Assembly (NCBI GenBank): GCA_947581745.1
Contig: CANPVW010000283.1
Location: 1 to 11,911 of the forward strand
Length of the DNA: 11,911 nucleotides
DNA from: Candidatus Benthicola azotiphorus
GTDB lineage: Bacteria > Gemmatimonadota > Gemmatimonadetes > Palauibacterales > Palauibacteraceae
Reading direction: 5' to 3'
Below are positions 6,543-11,911 of this stretch, one piece after another; position 1 is the first letter of the stretch; each line of letters begins with the position of its first letter. The position numbers were made by a program, and so were the translations under genes. The notes under the pieces were generated by a model. That model had not been told where the DNA came from. It searched no databases and worked only from the letters and a program-made list of their open reading frames with translations.

Positions 6543-7553
6543 TCAGAACCACCGCTTGAGATCCAGACCGGAGTACATCGCGGCGACCTGGTCGGCATAA
6601 CCGTTGAACGGGAGGGTCGGACGGCGCCGGAACTCGCCGAGCCGCCGCTCCCTGGCCTGGCTCCACCGCGGATGATCGACCTCCGGATTCACGTTGGCGT
6701 AGAAGCCATACTCCCGCGGAGCCGCCATCGCCCAGGTCGTGGCCGGCATCTGTTCCACGAAGCGGATCTTCACGATCGACTTCACGCTCTTGAACCCGTA
6801 CTTCCACGGTACGATCAGCCGCAGCGGCGCCCCGTTCTGGTTCGGCAAGTCGGCTCCGTACACTCCGGTCCCGAGCAGGGTCAGCGGATGCATCGCCTCA
6901 TCGAGCCGCAGACCCTCGACGTAGGGCCAGTCGAGGACACGCCTGCGCTGGCCGGGCATCTGTTCCGGATCCAGGAGGGTCGTGAACTCCACGAAGCGGG
7001 CCTTTCCGGTCGGCTTCAGACGTTCTATCACCTGTGCCAGCGGGATGCCGGTCCAAGGGATCACCATGGACCAGGCCTCCACGCATCGCAGTCGATACAC
7101 CCGATCCTCGGGCGTGTACGGGGCGAGGAAATCGTCCAGGTCGTAGACAGCGGGGCGCTCGACCTCTCCTTCCACGGCGACCGTCCAGGGCCGCGTGCGC
7201 AGCGTGTGAGCGTTGGCAGCGGGATCTTCCTTGCCTGTCCCGAATTCGTAGAAGTTGTTGTAGCCGGTGACGTCCGAGTAAGGGGTGAGCGGCTCGTCGA
7301 GCTCGCTTCGAACCGCGTCCCAGTCGCGCTCCTGTGATGACCCCGGCATCGGGCGCAGCGCACCTTCGCCCTTTTCCACGCTCCCGCGGGCCTGGGCGGT
7401 CTCCGGCCGGGCGCAGGCGCTCAACAAAGGCGGGACGAGCGCCGCCGCGGCCGCGGCCTTCGCCGTTCGACCGATGAAGTGGCGACGATTCATGTATACG
7501 CGGTACGGAGTGATCTCCGAGGATCCAATGTCGTCCGGCTCGCGAATCAGCAT
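6543..7553 (-). CDS. msrP: MsrP (YedY) molybdenum-cofactor methionine sulfoxide reductase, exported by Tat
   Basis: MsrP is the periplasmic molybdopterin enzyme that repairs oxidised methionines in envelope proteins, receiving electrons from MsrQ. The 336-residue protein contains the cofactor motif RLRCVEAWSMVIPWTG with the molybdenum-ligating cysteine C157, and the family's GVYGADLPNQNGAPLRLIVPWKYGFKSVKSI block. The N-terminus carries a twin-arginine motif, NRRHFIG (22-28), and a hydrophobic alanine-rich stretch. The signal ends LLSAC (43-47), which reads as a lipobox, so the mature enzyme may be lipid-anchored at C47 rather than soluble. The ATG at 7553 gives the about 20-residue lead before the twin arginines seen in the family; GGGGAA lies 5 nt upstream. 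msrQ follows after 28 nt. Confidence 0.95.
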   Translation of the reverse strand: MLIREPDDIGSSEITPYRVYMNRRHFIGRTAKAAAAAALVPPLLSACARPETAQARGSVEKGEGALRPMPGSSQERDWDAVRSELDEPLTPYSDVTGYNNFYEFGTGKEDPAANAHTLRTRPWTVAVEGEVERPAVYDLDDFLAPYTPEDRVYRLRCVEAWSMVIPWTGIPLAQVIERLKPTGKARFVEFTTLLDPEQMPGQRRRVLDWPYVEGLRLDEAMHPLTLLGTGVYGADLPNQNGAPLRLIVPWKYGFKSVKSIVKIRFVEQMPATTWAMAAPREYGFYANVNPEVDHPRWSQARERRLGEFRRRPTLPFNGYADQVAAMYSGLDLKRWF

Positions 7554-7625
7554 GGCGGTTCCCCTGTCCTCCGTTCCGTGAGTTTCCTACAGGTAAACAA
7601 GACAGCGGCTGAAAAGATCCCGACG

Positions 7626-7642
7626 CCCGGATTGCCGCCGGG
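7626..7642 (-). terminator. Weak terminator-like hairpin after the tRNA/repeat unit
   Basis: CCCGG (7626-7630) pairs with CCGGG (7638-7642) around a 7-nt loop. On the minus strand a run of four Ts follows about 10 nt later (7615-7612). It could end transcripts that read from the tRNA gene through the repeats, but the stem is short and the T-run distant. Confidence 0.25.
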
Positions 7643-7858
7643 GGCGGGATTCGTCGTCGAGCGAAGCGAGACCTTGAGCATGCGCCAGCATGCGAACTAC
7701 CCGCGACCGGACCGGATGTCAGCTGAGTCCGCCGGATAGGAAGATGGCAGGGGCGGGATTCGTCGTCGAGCGAAGCGAGACCTTGAGCATGCGCCAGCAT
7801 GCGAACTACCCGCGACCGGACCGGATGTCAGCTGAGTCCGCCGGATAGGAAGATGGCA
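7641..7858 (-). repeat. Two perfect 109-bp tandem repeats derived from the adjoining tRNA gene
   Basis: Copy one (7641-7749) and copy two (7750-7858) are identical over 109 bp, and a partial third copy continues into the tRNA gene as ggggcgggattcg (7859-7871). The block tggcaggggcgggattcg, the last 18 nt of the tRNA gene, recurs at 7745-7762. In each unit two further tRNA blocks follow in tRNA order: acccgcgacc (7699-7708 and 7808-7817; tRNA 7873-7882) and tgagtcc (7724-7730 and 7833-7839; tRNA 7892-7898). A 45-nt insert replaces 1 nt of the T-loop. Inside the insert GCATGC-GCCA-GCATGC can form a hairpin. Each unit lacks the acceptor 5' strand and D-arm, so it is a degenerate pseudo-tRNA, not a functional tRNA. 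This accounts for most of the 300-nt gap upstream of msrP. Confidence 0.9.
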
Positions 7859-7928
7859 GGGGCGGGATTCGAACCCGCGACCTAGGGCTTATGAGTCCCC
7901 CGCTCTGACCAGACTGAGCTACCCTGCC
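7854..7928 (-). tRNA. tRNA with CAT anticodon, probably elongator Met (or Ile2)
   Basis: The 75-nt sequence folds as a cloverleaf: acceptor GGCAGGG/CCCTGCC (7 pairs), D-arm GCTC/GAGC, anticodon loop CTCATAA, T-arm GCGGG-TTCGAAT-CCCGC, discriminator A. CCA is not encoded. The anticodon stem GGGGA/GCCCT carries a G27-U43 wobble and an A31-G39 mismatch. The first acceptor pair G1-C72 excludes an initiator role. Elongator Met is preferred because the initiator gene is its neighbour, but CAT also occurs in Ile2 before lysidine modification and I cannot separate them here. It is the source of the adjoining repeats. Confidence 0.93.
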
Positions 7929-7940
7929 CAAAAACACGGC

Positions 7941-7961
7941 GGCCGGAGAGGACCTCCGGCC
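7941..7961 (-). terminator. Terminator-like hairpin between the two tRNA genes
   Basis: A perfect 8-bp stem, GGCCGGAG (7941-7948) with CTCCGGCC (7954-7961), has a 5-nt loop. On the minus strand GCCGTG then five Ts follow, just before the next tRNA. It may terminate part of the fMet tRNA transcript or serve as a processing hairpin. Confidence 0.5.
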
Positions 7962-7984
7962 AGGTTTGCGACGCCTCTCGGCAG

Positions 7985-8058
<74 letters not shown>

Positions 8059-8068
8059 ACGGGCCGCC

Positions 8069-8097
8069 AAAGTAGAATTACACGACGGGACCGTCAA
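8069..8097 (-). promoter_or_regulatory. Promoter of the initiator tRNA gene
   Basis: On the minus strand TTGACG (8097 to 8092, five of six consensus bases) is followed after 17 nt by TACTTT (8074 to 8069). Transcription would begin a few bases upstream of the tRNA 5' end at 8058, as expected for a stable RNA promoter. Confidence 0.5.
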
Positions 8098-8121
8098 GGT
8101 TCTGCGCCCCGACTTCCCGCC

Positions 8122-8436
8122 CTATTCCTCGGGCGCTTCGGGATCGGCCGGGTGGAAGCGAACCACCACCTCCCCCTCCTTGATCATCCCCTGCTCTTCC
8201 CTGGCCGTGCGCTCGATCGCCAGAGGATCGGACTCCAGGCTGTCTCCGCGCTGAGCAAGCGAGTCCGTCCGGGCGATCAGCGAGTCCAGCCGGTCGACCA
8301 GGTCCTCCCTCTCGGCGTGCATCCCGCGCATGTCGAACACGCTGTACACCCCGCCGAACAACGCATAATAGCCTGCCAGCAGCAGCAGGCCCGTCACCAG
8401 GCCCCGGAAACCCCAGCGCCGGACTCGCTCAGACAT
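8122..8436 (-). CDS. ftsB: FtsB/DivIC-like septum formation initiator
   Basis: This 104-residue protein has the FtsB/DivIC plan: a short basic cytoplasmic tail, one transmembrane helix (about 11-33), a heptad-like coiled coil (about 36-68) and a periplasmic end with IERTAREEQGMIKEGEVVVRF (about 74-94), similar to the family's AREELG-x-x-xPGE motif. FtsB bridges FtsL and FtsQ in the divisome and helps activate septal peptidoglycan synthesis. The ATG at 8436 overlaps the eno end by 8 nt, matching the common eno-ftsB gene order; a longer in-frame start at 8469 lies inside eno and is unlikely. Confidence 0.9.
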   Translation of the reverse strand: MSERVRRWGFRGLVTGLLLLAGYYALFGGVYSVFDMRGMHAEREDLVDRLDSLIARTDSLAQRGDSLESDPLAIERTAREEQGMIKEGEVVVRFHPADPEAPEE

Positions 8437-9715
8437 AAAGCGAAGCCCCCGGATATGTGGCGCCGGCACCCAGCTCCTGCTCGATGCGAAGCAGCCGATT
8501 ATACTTGGCCACCCTCTCGGACCGGCAGGCCGACCCCGTCTTGATCTGGCCCGCAGAGGTCGCGACCGCGAAGTCGGCGATGAAGGTGTCCTCCGTCTCG
8601 CCCGAGCGGTGCGATATCACGGATGTGTATCCCGACCGCCGCCCCAGCGCCATTGCATCGAGGGTCTCGGAGACCGTCCCGATCTGGTTCAGCTTGATGA
8701 GGATCGAGTTGGCGACGCCCGTTTCGATGCCGCGCTCCAGCCTTTCGACGTTGGTGACGAAGATGTCGTCTCCCACGAGCTGTGCCCGGTCGCCCAGTCT
8801 CTCGGTGAGCCGCCGCCAGCCCTCCCAGTCGTCTTCGGCCAGACCATCCTCGATCGAAACGATCGGATAGGCGTCCAGCCAGGCGGCGTACATGTCCACC
8901 ATCGCATCGGACGACAGGGACACCGTCTCGCCCGAACCGGCGAATACGTAGGTGCCGCTCGCCGGATCGAACAGCTCCGTCGCGGCCGTATCCAGCGCAA
9001 GGGCCACGTCGGGCCCCGGGGCGTATCCCGCGTCCCGGATCGCCTCAATGACCACCTCGAGCGCTTCCTGGTTCGAGCCGAGGTTCGGCGCCACGCCGCC
9101 TTCGTCGCCGACGGACGTGCTGTGCCCCTCGGCCGCGAGCCGCCTCTTCAACGCGTGAAACACCTCGGCTCCGGACCGGAGCGCCTCCGCGAACGTCGGT
9201 GCGCCGACTGGTACGACCATGAACTCCTGCACGTCCACGCTGTTGTCGGCGTGGACCCCTCCGTTGAGGATGTTCATCATCGGAACGGGCAGCGTGCCGA
9301 CCGAGTCTCCGCCCAGGTGGCGGTACAGCGGAATCCCGCGGTGGGCTGCCGCGGCGCGTGCCGCAGCCATCGAGACGGAGAGTACGGCGTTGGCCCCGAG
9401 CCGGCTCTTGTTGGCCGTCCCGTCGATCTCGACGAGACGTCGATCGAGTTCGAACTGATCCGTGGCGTCCTGTCCGCTCATAGCGTTCCGGATCTCGCCG
9501 TTCACGTGTCCGACTGCCTTGAGGACTCCCTTGCCGCCATACCGCGCGGGGTCTCCGTCGCGCAGCTCGACAGCCTCGTGCTGCCCCGTCGAGGCGCCGC
9601 TCGGCACGGCCGCTCTCCCCACGGAACCGTCCTGCAGGGTAACTTCCGCCTCCACGGTGGGGTTCCCACGCGAGTCGAGAATCTCCCTGGCTGAAATATC
9701 GCTGATCCTGGGCAT
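8429..9715 (-). CDS. eno: Enolase (phosphopyruvate hydratase)
   Basis: Enolase interconverts 2-phosphoglycerate and phosphoenolpyruvate in glycolysis. The 428-residue product has the normal length and every key residue: SGASTGQHEA (39-48), H155, general acid/base E205 in SVGDEGGVAP, magnesium ligands D242, E289 and D316, catalytic base K341 (ILIKLNQIGT), the H369-R370-S371 substrate loop, and K392 (QIKTGS). The ATG at 9715 begins PRISDISAREILDSRGNPT, the standard enolase N-terminus, with GGGAG 3 nt upstream. The frame stays open to 9814 without family similarity. The gene is divergent from the SPFH gene, and ftsB overlaps its 3' end. A -35-like TTGTCA at 9790-9795 (minus strand) has no good -10 partner. 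Confidence 0.98.
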   Translation of the reverse strand: MPRISDISAREILDSRGNPTVEAEVTLQDGSVGRAAVPSGASTGQHEAVELRDGDPARYGGKGVLKAVGHVNGEIRNAMSGQDATDQFELDRRLVEIDGTANKSRLGANAVLSVSMAAARAAAAHRGIPLYRHLGGDSVGTLPVPMMNILNGGVHADNSVDVQEFMVVPVGAPTFAEALRSGAEVFHALKRRLAAEGHSTSVGDEGGVAPNLGSNQEALEVVIEAIRDAGYAPGPDVALALDTAATELFDPASGTYVFAGSGETVSLSSDAMVDMYAAWLDAYPIVSIEDGLAEDDWEGWRRLTERLGDRAQLVGDDIFVTNVERLERGIETGVANSILIKLNQIGTVSETLDAMALGRRSGYTSVISHRSGETEDTFIADFAVATSAGQIKTGSACRSERVAKYNRLLRIEQELGAGATYPGASLYV

Positions 9716-9831
9716 CTGCTCCCATCCGGATGGGTCTCGGGGTGTCACATCCCGCCGTCGTGCCTCAAATTGGCCGTGCCCGTACCGACTGACAATAGCG
9801 GCTCTCGAATGCATTTCAGTGGAAGGTGATC
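9716..9831. promoter_or_regulatory. Divergent spacer between eno and the SPFH gene
   Basis: This 116-nt spacer must hold the promoters for both outward genes. TTGTCA on the minus strand (9790-9795) and TTGGCC on the plus strand (9770-9775) are possible -35 boxes, but neither has a convincing -10. Near 9722-9736 the repeat cccatccggatggg is an exact 14-bp palindrome, close upstream of the eno start. Confidence 0.35.
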
Positions 9832-10677
9832 ATGATCAAGAAGCTCCTGCAACAGGCGGGAACGGTGGGTGCCGGCATCGCCATCGTGATGGTGGTGCTG
9901 CTCTTCCTGTTCGGCTTCAACCGGGTAGACGAGTTCGAGGTCGGCGTGCGCCGGAACCCGGTCACCGGAGCGGTGAGCCCCCAGCCTTACCGGCAGGGTC
10001 TCTATCACTCCATCCTGCGCTCGTGGACCAACTACTCGACGCGTGAGATCCAGTATCCGCGCGAGGGGGCGGCGGAGCGCCTGACCGCGCTCTCGTCCGA
10101 CCAGCTGCAGATCGGGGTGGACGCCGCGTACCGGTACAAGATCAACCCGGACTCGGTCGTCGACCTCTACTTGAGCATCGGGACGCCCTCCGACATTCAC
10201 GCCTACGTCTACAACACCTACCGCTCCTCGGTGCGGGACGCGATCGCCGAGGTGGTGGCCTCGAACATCCTGTCCAGCGACCGGGCGACGATCGGGGACC
10301 GGATCGAAACCCTGATGGCCCAGCGCCTGGACCCGCGCGGCATCCTCGTCACCGACTTCTTCGTGCGCGAGATCGAGCCCCCGGAGACGATCCGCCAGGC
10401 GATCGAGAACAAGCTGTCACGGGAGCAGCAGGTCCAGGCCGAGGCGTATCAGACGCAGGTCGTGCAGGAACAGGCGAACCAGAAGCGCGCCGAGGCGGCG
10501 GGCATCCGAGACGCCCAGGAGATCATCGCGGCGAGCCTGACCGGAGTTCAGGGGCAGCGCTACCTGTACTGGCGCTACCTCGAGGTCCTCGGGGAGGTCG
10601 GCGCCGGCGACAACAACCTCGTGATCGCTCCGACCGAAGGGGGGGTCCCGATCTTCTTCACGCCGGACCGCCAGTAG
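9832..10677 (+). CDS. SPFH/prohibitin-like membrane protein
   Basis: The 281-residue protein has one N-terminal membrane helix (about 12-29), an SPFH (band 7) domain running from FNRVDEFEVGVRR through AAYRYKINPD, the prohibitin-like RSSVRDAIAEVV and REIEPPETIRQAIENKL motifs, then a glutamine/alanine/glutamate-rich coiled coil with QAEAYQTQVVQEQANQKRAEA. SPFH proteins form large membrane-tethered rings and often guard membrane proteases such as FtsH; the exact partner cannot be told here. The ATG at 9832 has GGAAGG 5 nt upstream; a GTG two codons earlier is possible. The gene is divergent from eno, and its last 20 nt overlap the end of plsC. No NfeD or hflK/hflC partner is adjacent. Confidence 0.9.
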   Translation: MIKKLLQQAGTVGAGIAIVMVVLLFLFGFNRVDEFEVGVRRNPVTGAVSPQPYRQGLYHSILRSWTNYSTREIQYPREGAAERLTALSSDQLQIGVDAAYRYKINPDSVVDLYLSIGTPSDIHAYVYNTYRSSVRDAIAEVVASNILSSDRATIGDRIETLMAQRLDPRGILVTDFFVREIEPPETIRQAIENKLSREQQVQAEAYQTQVVQEQANQKRAEAAGIRDAQEIIAASLTGVQGQRYLYWRYLEVLGEVGAGDNNLVIAPTEGGVPIFFTPDRQ

Positions 10678-11419
10678 CCCCACCGCTGGAGGCGGGCTCG
10701 CGGCCCGCCTCCAGCATCGCGGAGATCGATCCGCGCACGACGGACATGACCTCGTCCCGCTCCTCGGCGGTCCGGCCCTCCGTCGGCAGCGGCTTCGTGA
10801 GTGCGAGCCGCATCGTGCCCGCGCGTATCCGGCCGCGGCGGGCCACCCGGTGGCCTCCATCCACCGCCACGGGAACGATCGGGACCTGCGTCTCTATCGC
10901 GAGAGCGAAGGTCCCCCTCTTGAACTCTCCCAGGCGGCCATCCTTCGACCGAGTTCCCTCGGGGAACAGGCCGAGCGACAGACGCTCCCGCTTCATGCGA
11001 TCACCGGCGGCCCGCATGGCCTCGGTGGCCCCGCGACGGTCGTGCCGGTCGATGAACACGTGCCCTGCCGCCCTCATCGCGAGGGAGAAGACCGGAATCC
11101 GTCCCAACTCCCGCTTCGCGACGAAGCGCACGGAGGCGGGCACGTAGGCGAGTATCGCGAAGATGTCGAAGATCGACTGGTGGTTCGCCACGAAGATCTG
11201 CGGCGCAGTCGGGCTGACGTTCGCCAGGCCGGCTACGTCGGTTCGGACGCCCGCCGCCCACAGCTCCGTGCGGCCCCACCACCGGTGCACCCAGTCGTGC
11301 AGAGCGGCCGGCGCGCGCACCAGGCCGCCTGCGATCGATACGGTCGAGAAGAACGCGGTGGCCGGAACCGTGACTATCCAGAACCAGACCGTTCGGATCA
11401 AGCGTTCAGCTCTCCACAT
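10658..11419 (-). CDS. plsC: 1-acyl-sn-glycerol-3-phosphate acyltransferase (PlsC family)
   Basis: PlsC transfers an acyl chain to lysophosphatidic acid to give phosphatidic acid, the CdsA substrate. The 253-residue protein has an N-terminal membrane stretch (about 9-33), the catalytic NHQSIFD (79-85, H80 and D85), KRELGRIPVF (102-111), the glycerol-phosphate site FPEGTRSKDG (152-161) and VPIVPVAVDG (179-188). The ATG at 11419 gives a standard start and overlaps thiL by 14 nt; the open frame continues to 11734 but belongs to thiL in another frame. The last ~20 codons are low-complexity (SSGGATGGPA) and overlap the SPFH gene end by 20 nt. A close homologue with another acyl acceptor is possible. 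Confidence 0.93.
   Translation of the reverse strand: MWRAERLIRTVWFWIVTVPATAFFSTVSIAGGLVRAPAALHDWVHRWWGRTELWAAGVRTDVAGLANVSPTAPQIFVANHQSIFDIFAILAYVPASVRFVAKRELGRIPVFSLAMRAAGHVFIDRHDRRGATEAMRAAGDRMKRERLSLGLFPEGTRSKDGRLGEFKRGTFALAIETQVPIVPVAVDGGHRVARRGRIRAGTMRLALTKPLPTEGRTAEERDEVMSVVRGSISAMLEAGREPASSGGATGGPA
10685..10715. repeat. Perfect 13-bp hairpin inside the plsC 3' end
   Basis: GCTGGAGGCGGGC (10685-10697) pairs perfectly with GCCCGCCTCCAGC (10703-10715) around a 5-nt loop. It starts 7 nt after the SPFH stop and also encodes part of the PlsC C-terminus. No T-run follows on either strand, so it is a likely RNA 3'-end stabiliser or a Rho-assisted stop for the SPFH transcript, not a classic intrinsic terminator. 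Confidence 0.6.
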
Positions 11420-11911
11420 CGAAGTGATCGAATCCGCCCGCGGGTCTGCTGATGATCTCCCCGCGGGCGTCGTGCCATTCGACGCCCTCCCCTGCCTCGA
11501 CCCTGCCCACGCACGACAGGTCCAGGCCGTACTCGCGGGCCAGCTCTGCCGCCGCCACTCCGGCCATTCCCGGGGGCATTGCGGCAAGCAGCTCGTAGTC
11601 CTCGCCTCCACCCACCGCCATCCCGAGCGCCACCTCGGGCTGCGCCCAATCCTCCAGGGCCGGATGAAGAGGCACGCGGGCGGACTCGACCACGAGGCGG
11701 ACGCCTGAAGCGGCCGCCATCTGCTCGGCGTCACCGGCCAGCCCGTCCGACAGATCGATCAGCGCGTGAACGTCGGCCGTCTCGCACAGCATGCGTGCCG
11801 CGCCGGTCCGGCTCGGGGGCCTCTCGAACGCACGGCGAGCCCTCGGATCCGGCTCGAGACCCGCGGCCCACGACGCCGCGGCCAGTGCCGCTCCCCCCAG
11901 ACGGCCGGTGA
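11406..11911 (-). CDS. thiL: Thiamine-monophosphate kinase (partial, C-terminal half)
   Basis: ThiL phosphorylates thiamine monophosphate to thiamine diphosphate, the active cofactor. The 167 residues seen are the C-terminal half; the start lies beyond the right edge. The first residues GRLGGAALA correspond to the family segment before the RPxxR stretch (here ERPPSR). ALIDLSDGLAGDAEQM follows; its aspartates bind metal and ATP in the PurM/ThiL fold. GGGEDYELL is the second conserved block. Full ThiL is about 320 residues, so about half is missing by truncation only. Its end overlaps the plsC start by 14 nt. With thiI in the left block, the window has two thiamine-related genes, but they are far apart. 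Confidence 0.93.
   Translation of the reverse strand, partial: TGRLGGAALAAASWAAGLEPDPRARRAFERPPSRTGAARMLCETADVHALIDLSDGLAGDAEQMAAASGVRLVVESARVPLHPALEDWAQPEVALGMAVGGGEDYELLAAMPPGMAGVAAAELAREYGLDLSCVGRVEAGEGVEWHDARGEIISRPAGGFDHFDVES

Noticed and set aside
6515..6598. Longer MsrQ starting inside msrP
   Set aside because: The extra 28 residues overlap msrP codons and are not like the MsrQ N-terminus; the ATG at 6514 gives the family length.
7479..7739. Plus-strand ORF running from inside msrP through the first repeat
   Set aside because: It overlaps the msrP N-terminus antisense and gets its C-terminal part from the tRNA-derived repeat; no protein features.
7641..7858. CRISPR array
   Set aside because: Only two units of 109 bp, no spacer diversity and no cas genes; the units carry tRNA blocks instead.
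8609..9694. A 361-codon plus-strand frame opposite eno
   Set aside because: It is antisense to a complete enolase with all catalytic residues; the composition is of shadow type.

Overview
The window is GC-rich chromosomal DNA from a bacterium. Coding is dense, with many 4-20 nt overlaps and mixed ATG/GTG/TTG starts. The gene set (RseP, UppS, CdsA, Dxr, PlsC, periplasmic MsrPQ) implies a Gram-negative cell using the MEP isoprenoid pathway. The overall character suggests Gemmatimonadota or a relative, but that is an impression, not a test. Apart from a repeat array beside a tRNA gene, the content is core housekeeping. No transposase, integrase, phage or toxin gene is visible.

Left block (1-5027, all minus strand), in transcription order: a 36-codon single-pass membrane ORF, thiI (with rhodanese domain), uppS, cdsA, dxr and rseP (cut by the left edge). 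Junctions are 40 nt or less or overlap, so this is probably one operon. uppS, cdsA, dxr and rseP form the familiar envelope/isoprenoid cluster: Dxr makes MEP-pathway precursor, UppS builds the C55 carrier lipid, CdsA makes CDP-diacylglycerol, and RseP cleaves membrane proteins. ThiI, a tRNA-thiolation/thiamine enzyme, is joined by overlap to uppS. Upstream is a 332-nt divergent spacer with a sharply AT-rich core.

Middle block (5360-8058): a small exported beta-rich protein on the plus strand ends at a strong intrinsic terminator. Facing it is msrP-msrQ, the periplasmic methionine sulfoxide reductase system; here MsrP has a twin-arginine signal followed by a lipobox. Next come two perfect 109-bp tandem repeats abutting a CAT-anticodon tRNA gene. 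The repeats carry the last 18 nt of that tRNA and two more collinear tRNA blocks, so they look like tRNA-derived pseudo-units. Behind them is the initiator tRNA-fMet gene with its own promoter and terminator-like hairpin.

Right block (8122-11911): eno-ftsB overlap on the minus strand. A divergent SPFH/prohibitin-like gene runs rightward and collides tail-to-tail with plsC, which overlaps thiL (cut by the right edge). A perfect 13-bp stem lies inside the 3' end of plsC, just past the SPFH stop.

The most unusual features are the tRNA-derived tandem repeat, the unannotated 36-aa membrane peptide ahead of thiI, the possible Tat-lipoprotein MsrP, and the U1:U72 initiator tRNA. Nothing here is a clear new multi-gene system.
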